NCBI GenBank assembly: GCA_028871175.1
Contig: JAGWNU010000015.1
Coordinates: forward strand, 1-35,265
Reading direction: 5' to 3'
DNA from: Burkholderiaceae bacterium
GTDB taxonomy: Bacteria; Pseudomonadota; Gammaproteobacteria; Burkholderiales; Burkholderiaceae
Length of the DNA: 35,265 bases
The position numbers were made by a program, and so were the translations under genes. The notes under the pieces were generated by a model, which saw nothing but the letters and a program-made list of their open reading frames with translations, was not told the origin of the DNA and did no database searches. Shown one piece after another: positions 23,291-32,668 of this stretch. Each line of letters opens with the position of its first letter. Position 1 is the stretch's first letter.

Positions 23291-24211
23291 ATGCCCCGCG
23301 TCATCTGGAAGGGCGCCGTGAGCTTCGGCCTCGTCCATATTCCCGTCGCGCTGTATCCGGCCACCCGCAGCGACGACCTCGACTTCGACTGGCTCGACCG
23401 CCGCACCATGGACCGCGTCGGCTACAAGCGCGTCAACAAGGCCACCGGCAAGGAAGTGCCGCGCGAGCAGATCGTCCGCGGGTTCGCCTACGAGAAGGAC
23501 CGCTACGTCATCCTCACCGACGAGGACATCCGCGCCGCCAATCCGGCGTCCACCCAGACGGTCGATCTGCTCACTTTCGTGGACGCGGCGGAGATCCCGT
23601 TTCTCTACCTCGATACGCCGTACTTTCTTGCGCCCGACCGGCGCGGCGAGAAGGTCTATGCGCTGCTGCGCGAGGCGATGGCGCGTTCTCGGAAGATTGG
23701 CGTGGCCAACGTGGTGCTGCACACCAAGCAGCATCTGGCCGCGCTGATTCCAATGGGGCCGGTGCTCGTACTGCATACGCTGCGCTGGTCCAGCGAAGTG
23801 CGCGACTGGTCGGAACTCGACCTGCCTGCCGAGGGCGCCAAGGCGGCCAAGCTCACGGCCCGGGAAATCGGCATGGCCGAAAAGCTGGTCGACGACATGA
23901 GCGGCACATGGAACCCTGCGGCGTATCACGACACGTTTCGCGATGACATCCTCGCGCTCGTCGATCGCAAGGTGCGCGAGGGCCGCACGGAGTCCGTCGA
24001 GCCGATGGAGACCGAACACGCCGCCCCGCGCACCGACAACGTGATCGACCTGACCGACCTGCTGCGCCAGAGTCTCGCGCGCCGCGGCAGGGGCAAAGGC
24101 GCATCGACCGACGACGCGGCGCAGGAGGACGCGCCCGCTCCGCGCAAGCGTGCGTCACGCAAGACCGCCACCAGCACGGCGCGGAAGACGGCCGCCCGCA
24201 GGCGCGCATAA
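23291..24211 (+). CDS. ku: Ku protein, non-homologous end joining
   Basis: A 306-residue bacterial Ku that forms a homodimeric ring on broken DNA ends and recruits LigD. It opens with the family hallmark MPRVIWKGAVSFGLVHIPVA, then DWLDRRTMDRVGYKRVNKATGKEV, IVRGFAYEKDRYVILTDED and the dimerisation region PFLYLDTPYFLAPDRRGEKVYALL. The C-terminal 50 residues are basic and Lys/Arg/Ala-rich (KRASRKTATSTARKTAARRR), as in other bacterial Ku proteins where the tail helps DNA binding and threading. GGGAG precedes the ATG at 23291. The ligD gene begins 18 bases after the stop, so the two form one operon. It diverges from the MFS gene. Confidence 0.96.
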   Translation: MPRVIWKGAVSFGLVHIPVALYPATRSDDLDFDWLDRRTMDRVGYKRVNKATGKEVPREQIVRGFAYEKDRYVILTDEDIRAANPASTQTVDLLTFVDAAEIPFLYLDTPYFLAPDRRGEKVYALLREAMARSRKIGVANVVLHTKQHLAALIPMGPVLVLHTLRWSSEVRDWSELDLPAEGAKAAKLTAREIGMAEKLVDDMSGTWNPAAYHDTFRDDILALVDRKVREGRTESVEPMETEHAAPRTDNVIDLTDLLRQSLARRGRGKGASTDDAAQEDAPAPRKRASRKTATSTARKTAARRRA

Positions 24212-24229
24212 CCCGCAGGAGCCGACGCC

Positions 24230-26857
24230 ATGCCCCGCCATCTCGCCGACTATCGCCACAAGCGCGATTTCACCCGGACGCAGGAACCAGCCGGCGCGCG
24301 CCGCAGGACGGACGAACGCCGCGCCAACGGCACGCTGCGTTTCGTGATCCAGAAGCACGACGCCACGCGCCTGCACTATGACTTCCGGCTCGAGCTCGAC
24401 GGCACGCTCAAGAGCTGGGCCGTGCCGAAGGGTCCGAGCCTCGACCCCGCAGACAAGCGGCTGGCCGTACACGTGGAAGACCATCCGCTCGACTACGCCG
24501 ATTTCGAGGGCCATATCCCCGAGGGCCAGTACGGCGGCGGCGATGTGATCGTTTGGGATCGCGGCACATGGCATCCGCACGGCGACCCGCGCCAGGCATA
24601 CCGCGAGGGCAAGCTCAAATTCGAGCTCGACGGTGAAAAGCTGCACGGCGCCTGGGCGCTGGTCCGCACGCACTTGCGCGACAGCGGCCGGCAGGCGAAG
24701 GAGCAGTGGCTCCTCATCAAGGAACGCGACGACGCGGTCCGCCCATCGAGCGACTACGACGTGACGCAAGCACTGCCTGCCAGCGTCATCAGCGGGGAAA
24801 ACGTCGGCACGGGCCCACGGGACAAGGGCAGGCGCAATCGCACCGCGAGCGCCCGCCCCGAAACAGAAGCGACGGTCCTCCCGCCGGACGGCGCCACGCC
24901 GGCCGCGCTGCCGCGAACCCTCGAGCCGCAGTTGGCCACGCTCGTCGATGCACCGCCCGCGAGCGGCGAGTGGGACTACGAAGTCAAGTTCGACGGCTAC
25001 CGCATCCTCGCGCGCATTGACGGCGGCACGATCCGCCTCTTCAGCCGCAACGGCCGCGACTGGACCGCCAAGCTGCCGCGCCAGGCGCGCACGCTGCATG
25101 CACTCGGCCTGCGGGAAGCCTGGCTGGACGGCGAGGCCGTCGTGATGGGCGAGCGCGGCGTGCCCGACTTCCAGGCGCTCCAGAACGCCTTCGAAACCGC
25201 GCATGCCGAACAGATCGCCTACTTCCTGTTCGACATCCCCTTCTGTAACGGCATGGACCTGCGCGGCGTGCCCTTGCGCGAGCGGCGCGCGCTGCTGCAG
25301 CGCATTCTCGACGCCGCACCGGGTGATCTGGAGCGCGACGCCGTACTCTTCTCCGGGACGTTCAACGCGGCGCCAGACGACCTGCTCGCCTCGGCGTGCA
25401 GCATGGCGCTCGAGGGCGTGATCGGCAAACGGTCCGATGCGCCGTATCGGTCGGGCCGCGGCCCCGCGTGGATCAAGCTCAAGTGCGGGCAGCGCCAGGA
25501 GTTCGTGATTGGCGGATACAGCGCTCCCAAGGGCAGCCGCAGCGGCTTTGGCGCCCTGTTGCTCGGCGTGGTTGACGATGCCGGCGCGCTGCGGTATGCG
25601 GGCCGCGTGGGCACCGGCTTCAACGAGACCAGCCTGCGCGCGCTGCACGATGATCTCGGTGGCCTGAGCACGGCTACGCCGCCGTTTGCCAACCCGCCCA
25701 CCGGCGCCGACGCACGCGACGTGCAATGGGTCCGGCCCGAGCGCGTGGCGGAGATCGCCTTCGCGGAATGGACCCGCGAGGGCATCGTGCGTCAAGCGGT
25801 GTTCCGGGGCTTGCGCGACGACAAGCCTGCGCGCAGCATCGTGCGCGAGACTGCCAGGCAGCCCCGCGCCGCCGCCCGCAAGGAGCATCGCACCGTGAAC
25901 GCGTCCGCCCCCGAGATCTTGCAACGTCAGCCCTGGCGCAAGGAACGCACGGGTGCGGAACGCATCGCCGGTGTGGACATCACGCACCCGGACCGCATCA
26001 TCGAAAAGGCCAGCGGCACCGACAAGGCGGATCTTGCACGCTACTACGCGAGCGTGGCGGAATGGATGCTGCCGCACCTGCGCAATCGCCCCGTCTCCCT
26101 CGTGCGCGCCCCTGATGGCATCGATGGCGAGCGCTTCTTCCAGAAGCACTCGGCCGCCCTCAAACTGCAAGGCATCACGCAACTCGATCCGTCGCTGGAC
26201 CCGGGGCATCCGTCGCTGCTGGCCATCGACTCGCCCGAGGCCCTGGTCGGCGCCGTGCAGATGGGCACAGTGGAATTCCATACATGGAATGCGCTGGCCG
26301 ACCGCATCGAACAACCCGACCGCATCGTGTTCGATATCGATCCCGACCCGGCGCTGCCGTTTGCCCGCGTGATCGAAGCCACCCAGCTCATGCTCGCGCT
26401 GCTCGACGAACTGGGTCTGCAAGGGCTCCTCAAAACGAGCGGCGGCCACGGCCTGCACGTCGTCGTGCCGCTTGCGCGCCGCGAATCGGCCGGCTGGGAA
26501 GCGCTCAAGACGTTCGCGCAGGCGGTCGTGCAGCACATGGCCAAGACGTTCCCCGACCGCTTCGTCGCCAAGATGGGCCCGCAGAACCGCGTCGGGAAGA
26601 TCTTCATCGACTACCTGCGCAACAATCGCGGCGCGAGTACGGTGGCCGCCTATTCGGTACGCGCGCGGGTCGGGTTGCCGGTCTCCGTGCCGATCCGCCG
26701 GGACGAACTGGCAGGGCTGCAATCGGCGTCTCAATGGACGCTGCGGACGCTGCCGGGCCGCCTGGCGACACTCGATGGCGACCCGTGGGCCGATGGCTCC
26801 CACACCCGCCAATCCGTCACCGCGGCGATGCGCAAGCGCATCGGCCTCAATACGTAG
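24230..26857 (+). CDS. ligD: LigD, multifunctional ATP-dependent DNA ligase
   Basis: An 875-residue end-joining enzyme with all three modules in the order PE-LIG-POL, as in Pseudomonas aeruginosa LigD. The 3'-phosphoesterase (about 1-180) has HDATRLHYDFRLE with H43, H49, D51 and R53, and H85 in VEDHPLDY, matching the known catalytic set with an offset of one. The ligase (about 215-540) carries the adenylation lysine K253 in YEVKFDGYR, and VIGKRSDAPY. The primase-polymerase (about 575-870) has the metal-binding FDIDPDP with D702 and D704, and KTSGGHGLHVVVPL. AGGAG stands nine bases before the ATG at 24230. All active-site motifs are intact. It is co-transcribed with ku. Confidence 0.97.
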   Translation: MPRHLADYRHKRDFTRTQEPAGARRRTDERRANGTLRFVIQKHDATRLHYDFRLELDGTLKSWAVPKGPSLDPADKRLAVHVEDHPLDYADFEGHIPEGQYGGGDVIVWDRGTWHPHGDPRQAYREGKLKFELDGEKLHGAWALVRTHLRDSGRQAKEQWLLIKERDDAVRPSSDYDVTQALPASVISGENVGTGPRDKGRRNRTASARPETEATVLPPDGATPAALPRTLEPQLATLVDAPPASGEWDYEVKFDGYRILARIDGGTIRLFSRNGRDWTAKLPRQARTLHALGLREAWLDGEAVVMGERGVPDFQALQNAFETAHAEQIAYFLFDIPFCNGMDLRGVPLRERRALLQRILDAAPGDLERDAVLFSGTFNAAPDDLLASACSMALEGVIGKRSDAPYRSGRGPAWIKLKCGQRQEFVIGGYSAPKGSRSGFGALLLGVVDDAGALRYAGRVGTGFNETSLRALHDDLGGLSTATPPFANPPTGADARDVQWVRPERVAEIAFAEWTREGIVRQAVFRGLRDDKPARSIVRETARQPRAAARKEHRTVNASAPEILQRQPWRKERTGAERIAGVDITHPDRIIEKASGTDKADLARYYASVAEWMLPHLRNRPVSLVRAPDGIDGERFFQKHSAALKLQGITQLDPSLDPGHPSLLAIDSPEALVGAVQMGTVEFHTWNALADRIEQPDRIVFDIDPDPALPFARVIEATQLMLALLDELGLQGLLKTSGGHGLHVVVPLARRESAGWEALKTFAQAVVQHMAKTFPDRFVAKMGPQNRVGKIFIDYLRNNRGASTVAAYSVRARVGLPVSVPIRRDELAGLQSASQWTLRTLPGRLATLDGDPWADGSHTRQSVTAAMRKRIGLNT

Positions 26858-26880
26858 GCCCGCCGCCACACGGGGCGGGC
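26858..26880 (+). terminator. Hairpin after ligD
   Basis: GCCCGCC (26858-26864) pairs with GGCGGGC (26874-26880) around a 9-base loop, starting directly after the ligD stop. No T run follows, so it may slow or stabilise transcripts rather than terminate by itself. Confidence 0.4.
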
Positions 26881-27000
26881 TACTCAGGGAATTGGGCAGC
26901 GAACATCCGGGTGCTTGTCGGCCGGAGGACCCGGCCGCTGCGTTAACATGCCTGCGTCCGCACTCGGCGTACGCGTGTGCGCCCTTCTCTGCTCCTGCCG

Positions 27001-28548
27001 ATGGCCCGAATTCGTCTGACCCGTTTGCTCAACCTGTCGCGCAGCGCCCTTGCCTGCGCGATGCTGCTCACCGTTGGGGTCACCCCCCTGGCCCACGCCA
27101 GGAAAGTCAAGGCACATGCTGCCCATGCTGCCCCGCACGCCACGGCGGCGCAGGTCCGTCAGGCGGCGCTCAACCCGGCCGGGTTGCCGGCCAACGTTGC
27201 ACTGGCGTTTGCACGCGCGCATATCCCGCTCGACGCGGTGAGCGTGTTCGTGGTCCGCACCGGCAGCGCCACGCCCATCCTGGAATGGAATGCGGATGTC
27301 GGCATGAACCCCGCATCGACCATGAAGTTGCTGACCACCTTTGCGGGGCTGGATCTCCTCGGGCCGGATTTCCGCTGGAAGACCTCCGCCTACGCCGATA
27401 ACGAGCCCCTGAACGGCACGCTGAGCGGCAACCTCTACCTGCGCGGCCAGGGCGATCCCAAGCTGGTTCCCGAAGAGCTCATCAAGCTGGTGAACGACGT
27501 ACGCCGTGCGGGCGTGGACGAACTTGCCGGCAACATCGTCCTGGACCGAACGTACTTCGAGGACGGCCTGTCCGAAGCGCCGCCGCTCGACGGTGACAGC
27601 GCACGCGCCTACAACGTCGCGCCCGATGCGCTGCTGTATTCGTTCAAGACGCTCACGTTCACGCTTGCGCCGGATGCGGGCCACGGTGCGGTCAACATCG
27701 ACGTGTCGCCGCCGCTGGCGCAATTGCAGATCGACAATCGGCTGCGCGTCACGCACGGCGGCTGTGGCAATTGGAAGACCGCGTCCGACCCCAACATCAC
27801 GACGCAGACCGACGGCCACGTGCGGGCGAGTTTTGACGGCCGCTATGCCGCCGCATGCGGCGAGCGCGTCTTCAACATCGCGGCGCTCACGCATGCCGAC
27901 TTCATCTGGGGGGGCTTTCTGGCCCTGTGGCAGCAAGCCGGCGGCACCGTGCGCTTCACCCCCGGCTTGCGCGAGGGCAAGGTGCCAAGGCGCGCCGTGC
28001 TGCTGGCCACGCACTACGGCCCGACGCTGGCGGAAGTCGTTCACGACATCGACAAGTATTCGAACAATGTGATGGCGCGCCAGCTATTCCTGACCATCGG
28101 CGCGGAGGTCGGCCGCAAGCCCGCGTCGGTGCAGCAGACGACCGATGTCATCAACCGCTGGCTCGCCAAGCAGAATCTGGCGATGCCGGAACTGGTGCTC
28201 GAGAACGGCTCGGGCCTGTCGCGCATCGAGCGCATCAGCGCGCGCAACATGGGGCGCCTGCTGCAACAGGCTGATGCCAACCCAAACGGCGGCGTCCTGC
28301 GCGATGCCTTGCCCGTGGTGGGTGTGGACGGCACCATGCGCAATCGCCTCACGCGCGCGGGCATTGCCGGCAACGCGGAAATCAAGACCGGCACGCTGAA
28401 TGACGTACGCGCCATCGCCGGCTACGTCGAAGGCGAAAACGGCGAGCGCTTCGTGGTGGTCAGCATGATCAACCACCCGAACGCGAGCGCCGGCCAGGCC
28501 GCGCATGACGCGCTGCTGCAGTGGATCTACCAGGGGGCGCCGCGATGA
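27001..28548 (+). CDS. dacB: D-alanyl-D-alanine carboxypeptidase/endopeptidase, PBP4 type
   Basis: A 515-residue periplasmic penicillin-binding protein of class C that trims peptidoglycan peptides and cuts cross-links. From the ATG at 27001 the signal peptide is RLTRLLNLSRSALACAMLLT with a cut near AHA. The three active-site motifs are complete: SxxK at 106-109 (STMK), SxN at 354-356 (SNN) and KTG at 462-464. The long insert between SxxK and SxN that defines PBP4 (about residues 130-300) is present. A GTG at 26977 is an alternative start; neither has a clear ribosome site. The stop overlaps the mobB start by four bases (ATGA), so the two are translationally coupled although functionally unrelated. 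Confidence 0.95.
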   Translation: MARIRLTRLLNLSRSALACAMLLTVGVTPLAHARKVKAHAAHAAPHATAAQVRQAALNPAGLPANVALAFARAHIPLDAVSVFVVRTGSATPILEWNADVGMNPASTMKLLTTFAGLDLLGPDFRWKTSAYADNEPLNGTLSGNLYLRGQGDPKLVPEELIKLVNDVRRAGVDELAGNIVLDRTYFEDGLSEAPPLDGDSARAYNVAPDALLYSFKTLTFTLAPDAGHGAVNIDVSPPLAQLQIDNRLRVTHGGCGNWKTASDPNITTQTDGHVRASFDGRYAAACGERVFNIAALTHADFIWGGFLALWQQAGGTVRFTPGLREGKVPRRAVLLATHYGPTLAEVVHDIDKYSNNVMARQLFLTIGAEVGRKPASVQQTTDVINRWLAKQNLAMPELVLENGSGLSRIERISARNMGRLLQQADANPNGGVLRDALPVVGVDGTMRNRLTRAGIAGNAEIKTGTLNDVRAIAGYVEGENGERFVVVSMINHPNASAGQAAHDALLQWIYQGAPR

Positions 28549-29072
28549 GCGCACGCAAAGCACTGCTGGGCATCACCGGAACGTCGGGTAGCGGCAAGAC
28601 GACACTGACGGAACAGCTCATCGCCCGTTTCGTGCGCGACGGGCGCCGCGTAGCGGCCATCAAGCATACGCACCACGGCTTCGATCTCGATTCGCCCGGC
28701 AAGGACTCGTACCGCATGCGCGAGGCGGGCAGCGCCGAGGTCGTACTGGTCGGCGGCGAGCGCCTGGTACTGATGCGCGAATACGCCCACGCTCGCGAGC
28801 CAGAACTGGACGATGTGCTGGCACTGCTCTCACCCGAGACCGACCTCGTCATCGTGGAAGGCTACAAACGCAGCAGCTTTCCGAAGATCGAGGTCTTCCG
28901 CCCATCGCTGGGCCGGGCGCCGCTGTGGCCGGAAATCGGTGGCGTGGTGGCCGTAGCGACTGATGCACCCGAAGCCGTGCCGGTGCCTGCGGGCGTCACC
29001 GTGCTGGATCTGAACGATGTCGATGCGGTGTACCGGTTTGCCGTGCAGCAACTCGCGAGCGCACTCGCATGA
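28545..29072 (+). CDS. mobB: MobB, molybdopterin-guanine dinucleotide biosynthesis adaptor
   Basis: A 175-residue GTP-binding protein that assists MobA in attaching GMP to molybdopterin for molybdoenzymes. The P-loop GTSGSGKTT is at residues 12-20, followed by the typical VAAIKHTHHGFDLDSPGKDS, the switch segment YRMREAGSAEVVLVGG, and DLVIVEGYKRSSFPKIEVFR. The length is normal. The ATG at 28545 overlaps the dacB stop. The extended frame upstream is part of dacB read in another phase. No other molybdenum cofactor gene is in the window. Not needed for basal cofactor synthesis in E. coli, its loss is usually mild. Confidence 0.95.
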   Translation: MSARKALLGITGTSGSGKTTLTEQLIARFVRDGRRVAAIKHTHHGFDLDSPGKDSYRMREAGSAEVVLVGGERLVLMREYAHAREPELDDVLALLSPETDLVIVEGYKRSSFPKIEVFRPSLGRAPLWPEIGGVVAVATDAPEAVPVPAGVTVLDLNDVDAVYRFAVQQLASALA

Positions 29073-29150
29073 CGCGCCTGTCCTCTGTCACGCTCTGCCT
29101 GGCTGCCGTGAGGACGGAACTGCCGTAGCGCCGGTCGAGCGCTTCCGCCA

Positions 29151-29179
29151 CAAACGAAAACGCCCGCTTCACGCGGGCG
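29151..29179 (-). terminator. Rho-independent terminator of the GDSL lipoprotein gene
   Basis: CGCCCGC (29161-29167) and GCGGGCG (29173-29179) form a 7-bp stem with a 5-base loop. On the minus strand it is followed by TTTTCGTTTG (29160-29151). It lies 24 bases after the GDSL stop at 29204. It may also act on mobB transcripts from the other side, where the T run is weaker. Confidence 0.75.
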
Positions 29180-29203
29180 CTTTACCAGGTGCAACGCCGA
29201 GAA

Positions 29204-30244
29204 TCAGTGCACCAGATTGTCTGCAAGCAGGCGCTGCAGCACATTGCTTGCAATCAGGCGGTGGCCACCGGTGGTCGGGTGCACGCCGTCGGCAAACAGA
29301 TAGGACAGGTCCGAGCCCGTGGCCACCAGCGTGTTGGCCGAGCAGAACAGCGAGCTTCCGTTTGCACTCGGCACCAGCGCGTCGATCTTGGTCGCATCGC
29401 AAGCCGGGGTGCTCGTGTTCGCGAAGCCGAACGAAGCGCCGTTCTGGATCACCGCCGTCAGTTGCGAATTGAAGTCGATCACGCGTGCGGTCGTACCCGC
29501 CAGGCCGTTCTGCAGCGTGGTGTTGAACGTGCCGACCAGCGAATGCAGAAGCGCCTGCCCTGTTGCGCCACCTGCCACGCCCTGGGGCGTCAGGCTGCTA
29601 TCCGGCAGGTTGAACACGTACAGCTGCGTCGCGTTCTTGCTGATCATGTCCTTCACATAGCCGACCAGATCCGTGGCCGCCTGCTGGACCTGTGCCGTCG
29701 CGATCGCCGGCGTCACACCCGAATTGGGCGTCGCCACCGCGGCAGCCCAATAGAAGATGTCGTTGTTGCCGCCGAACACGAACACCAGGTCGTTATTCCC
29801 GTTGAAGGTGTTGTTGCTGGCCGCATAGAAATTGGCAAGCTGCTGCTGAACCGGGTAAGTCAGTGCGCCCGCGCCGCCGTTGTGACCGATACCGTTCGGG
29901 TCGGTCACGCGGGAGCCGCCTTGCGCGTAGTCGAAGCAGCCGGGTTTCGGGCAGGTCTGCACCTGGTTCGCATAGCCCATCACGGCCGGCGTGAGCGCCA
30001 CGCCGAGTTGCGATGCCACGGTCTCCGCCCAGATCGGGCCCGGGTTGGTGGTGAACTTGCCGCCACCCACGGCTTGCGCCACCGGCGTGTAGGTGCCGGC
30101 GTCGCTCAGGCTATCGCCGAACACCACCATGCGCTGCACCTTCGCAACGCTGGCGTTACCGCTCTGGTCGGATTCGCCGCCGCAAGCGCTGAGGCCCAAC
30201 ACCAGGGCCGCCGATGCGACGCCCATCCATTGACGCAACTTCAT
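29204..30244 (-). CDS. SGNH/GDSL lipase-esterase, lipoprotein
   Basis: A 346-residue serine esterase. The leader ends in a lipobox LSAC with Cys21, so it is probably a membrane-anchored lipoprotein. The GDSL block is VVFGDSLSDAGTY with nucleophile Ser45. The oxyanion Asn block is GGNNDIFYW, and the catalytic Asp/His are D319 and H322 in FADGVHPTTGGH near the C-terminus. GGGAGA stands seven bases before the ATG at 30244, which settles the start against a longer frame. The family hydrolyses lipids, esters or polyesters; close relatives include secreted or surface esterases, some acting on polyhydroxyalkanoate. The substrate cannot be told. It is a single gene downstream of the pur operon with its own terminator. 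Confidence 0.93.
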   Translation of the reverse strand: MKLRQWMGVASAALVLGLSACGGESDQSGNASVAKVQRMVVFGDSLSDAGTYTPVAQAVGGGKFTTNPGPIWAETVASQLGVALTPAVMGYANQVQTCPKPGCFDYAQGGSRVTDPNGIGHNGGAGALTYPVQQQLANFYAASNNTFNGNNDLVFVFGGNNDIFYWAAAVATPNSGVTPAIATAQVQQAATDLVGYVKDMISKNATQLYVFNLPDSSLTPQGVAGGATGQALLHSLVGTFNTTLQNGLAGTTARVIDFNSQLTAVIQNGASFGFANTSTPACDATKIDALVPSANGSSLFCSANTLVATGSDLSYLFADGVHPTTGGHRLIASNVLQRLLADNLVH

Positions 30245-30388
30245 AGTCTGTCTCCCGTATGGAATTCTTCTTGATGTGTGGTGTCGCGGTTCGTCAACCC
30301 GCCGCGCACGTTTAAAGCACGCCGAACGACACAAGGCCCAAGTGTAGCGATGTTGGCGGGCGCACGGCGGCCGCACGCCCCGGAAGAA

Positions 30389-31399
30389 TTAGAGGCCGGC
30401 TTCGAACGCGGCGGCAGCGCGACGCAGGCGGTCGTTGACGGCCGCCCATGCGGGGATATCGGCTAGGGTTTCTACCCAGATGGCGTCGTATCCGCCACGG
30501 TCGAGCTCGCGGAGCAACGCATACAGCGCGTTCGCGTATGCGGCGGGCGTGGCTGGGGCCTGGCGCTGGTCGCAGCCGGCGGGCAACGCCACGGGCGTTC
30601 CGAGCCACACAATGCGCTTGCCGGCAGGCAGCGCCGCGACGCGCGCGGGCACGTCCGCCGCCGAGAGCAGGTACAGCGGCGTGCGCGGCGCATAGTGCGC
30701 CTTCAGCGTACCGGAGGCGCGCGGCGCGGCCGCATCGGGCTGTGCTGGCATTTCGCCCGTCACGCGTTCGATATCTTCGGGCGTGATCGCGCCCGGGCGC
30801 AGCAGGACCGGACCCATGCCCTGGTCCAGGCGGGAGAGATCGACGATGGTTGATTCGATGCCAACGTCCACGCCGTCGCCTTCGAGCACGAACACGGTAT
30901 CGCCGAACTCATCGCGGACATGTTGTGCCGTGGTGGGACTGACGTGGCCGAACTTGTTGGCCGACGGCGCGGCGATGCCACCACGGCCGCGCTTGAAGCG
31001 CGAGAGCAATGCCTGCGCCACGGGGTGCGACGGACAGCGCAGCCCGATGCTGTCCTGCCCGCCCGCCACCGCTGCGGGGATATGTGGCGCACGTTTGAGG
31101 ATCAGCGTCAGGGGCCCGGGCCAGAACGCCTCGATGAGTTGCAGCGCAATGCCGGGCACGTCGTCGGCCCAATAGGAAATGTCGGCCCCGTCGACCACGT
31201 GAACGATCACCGGGTGATTGGACGGCCGCCCCTTGGCAGCGTAGATCCGGGCGATCGCCTCCGGGTTCTCGGCGTCGGCGCCGAGGCCGTAGACCGTCTC
31301 GGTCGGAAACGCGACCAGTTCACCCGCCTCCAGTCGGCGCGCCGCCTCATCGAGACGTTCGCGCGACGGCATGACGTAGGACGTGGTCGGCTTGTGCAT
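30389..31399 (-). CDS. sua5: L-threonylcarbamoyladenylate synthase, Sua5 type
   Basis: A 336-residue cytoplasmic enzyme that makes threonylcarbamoyl-AMP from threonine, bicarbonate and ATP, the precursor of t6A at position 37 of ANN-decoding tRNAs. The YrdC domain (about 10-205) shows ELVAFPTETVYGLGADAEN, AKGRPSNHPVIVHV and the SxN signature IAAPSANKFGHVSPTT. The added C-terminal domain after about residue 230 (beginning near TLKAHYAPRTPLYLL) makes it the long Sua5 form rather than the short TsaC. The ATG at 31399 gives the normal N-terminus; the longer frame runs into purK. It lies 14 bases after purK and is the last gene of the pur operon, a conserved arrangement in Ralstonia and relatives. 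Confidence 0.95.
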   Translation of the reverse strand: MHKPTTSYVMPSRERLDEAARRLEAGELVAFPTETVYGLGADAENPEAIARIYAAKGRPSNHPVIVHVVDGADISYWADDVPGIALQLIEAFWPGPLTLILKRAPHIPAAVAGGQDSIGLRCPSHPVAQALLSRFKRGRGGIAAPSANKFGHVSPTTAQHVRDEFGDTVFVLEGDGVDVGIESTIVDLSRLDQGMGPVLLRPGAITPEDIERVTGEMPAQPDAAAPRASGTLKAHYAPRTPLYLLSAADVPARVAALPAGKRIVWLGTPVALPAGCDQRQAPATPAAYANALYALLRELDRGGYDAIWVETLADIPAWAAVNDRLRRAAAAFEAGL

Positions 31400-31413
31400 G
31401 GCGGGGCTCGCGG

Positions 31414-32649
31414 TCAATCCGGCTGCAAGCCGAGCACGTGCGCGGCATGGCGGAACGCCTCGTCCACGACCTCGGGCGAGGTGCCGACGCAGTTCACGTG
31501 ACCCATCTTGCGGCCGGGGCGCGCGTCGGCCTTGCCGTACAGGTGGACCTTGGTACCGCTGTGGCACATGACCTCCTGCCATGCAGGCGTGCGTTCCAGG
31601 CCGTATTCGAACCACACGTCGCCGAGCACGTTGAGCATGCGGCCCGGCGAGTGCTGGCGCGTGCTGCCCAGCGGCAGGCGAGCCATGGCGCGCACCTGCT
31701 GCTCGAACTGGCTGGTCTCGCACACGTCCATGGTGATGTGGCCGGAATTGTGCGGACGCGGCGCCATTTCGTTGGCAACGAGCGAGCCGTCCTGCAGCAC
31801 GAAGAATTCAATGCAAAGCACGCCGACGTAGCCCATCTCTTCGGCGACCATCGCCGCGGCGGCGCGGGTGCGCGTGGCAATGTCGTCCGACACGCTGCGC
31901 GAGGGCATGATCGTTGAAAACAGGATGCCGTCACGGTGTTCGTTCTCGGCAAGCGGCCAGGTGGCGGTCGTGCCATCGGCGCCGCGCGCGGCCAGCACCG
32001 ACACCTCGTACGCCAACGGCAGCATCTTCTCCAGCACGCACGGCACGTGCTGCATGGCGCCCCAGGCAGCGCGCAGTTCTTCCACCGTTGAGACACGCGC
32101 CTGGCCCTTGCCGTCGTAGCCCATGCGGGCAATCTTCAGGATGCCGGGCAGCAGGTCGGCGGGCAGTTGTTCGATATCGGCTTCGTGCTCGATCACCCAG
32201 CTCGGCGCGGGGTGGATGCCGGTGCGTGCGGCACACAGCGCGAAGAATTTCTTCTCGGCGATGCGGTTCTGCGCGATCGATACGCAGTTGGCACGCGGCG
32301 CAACGAACGCGCCGAGCTGCTCAAGCTTGTCGAGCGCTTGCGCGGGCACGTTCTCGAACTCGGTGGTGACGGCCGGGCACAGCGCGGCCATCTCGGCCAA
32401 TGCGGCTTCATCGGTGTAGCCGGCGCAGAGATGGCGCTCGGCGATGGTGCCAGCGGGGCTGTTCGGGTCCGGGTCGAGCACGCAAACCTTATAGCCCATC
32501 GCCTGTGCGGCGTGCGTGAACATGCGGCCGAGCTGGCCACCGCCGAGCATGCCAAGCCAGGCATCGGGCAGGATCGCGTTGGGAACGTTCAGCGCGCGGG
32601 ATTCCGCGGTGTGGGCTTGCGCCAGGCGCGGGTTCAGGTCGTCGGCCAT
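31414..32649 (-). CDS. purK: PurK, N5-carboxyaminoimidazole ribonucleotide synthase
   Basis: A 411-residue ATP-grasp enzyme that makes N5-CAIR from AIR, bicarbonate and ATP in purine synthesis. The N-terminal motif [12 protein letters not shown] is at 32-43. Other ATP-grasp signatures are [37 protein letters not shown] and [18 protein letters not shown]. The first 30 residues form an extension before the usual start, so a later initiation is possible, but the ATG at 32649 is the first after purE, 19 bases downstream of its stop. It is followed directly by sua5. Together with PurE it performs the carboxylation step. Confidence 0.96.
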   Translation of the reverse strand: MADDLNPRLAQAHTAESRALNVPNAILPDAWLGMLGGGQLGRMFTHAAQAMGYKVCVLDPDPNSPAGTIAERHLCAGYTDEAALAEMAALCPAVTTEFENVPAQALDKLEQLGAFVAPRANCVSIAQNRIAEKKFFALCAARTGIHPAPSWVIEHEADIEQLPADLLPGILKIARMGYDGKGQARVSTVEELRAAWGAMQHVPCVLEKMLPLAYEVSVLAARGADGTTATWPLAENEHRDGILFSTIMPSRSVSDDIATRTRAAAAMVAEEMGYVGVLCIEFFVLQDGSLVANEMAPRPHNSGHITMDVCETSQFEQQVRAMARLPLGSTRQHSPGRMLNVLGDVWFEYGLERTPAWQEVMCHSGTKVHLYGKADARPGRKMGHVNCVGTSPEVVDEAFRHAAHVLGLQPD

Positions 32650-32668
32650 GAATCGGGTCGTAGGTTAC

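Noticed and set aside
24155-26869. 904-residue open frame on the minus strand opposite ligD
   Set aside because: It is antisense to ligD, whose catalytic motifs are all intact; no domain is visible in the mirror frame.
27397-27404. GCCGATAA on the plus strand inside dacB
   Set aside because: No TCAAG-like -35 lies at the right distance, and no gene starts downstream on this strand within a useful range.
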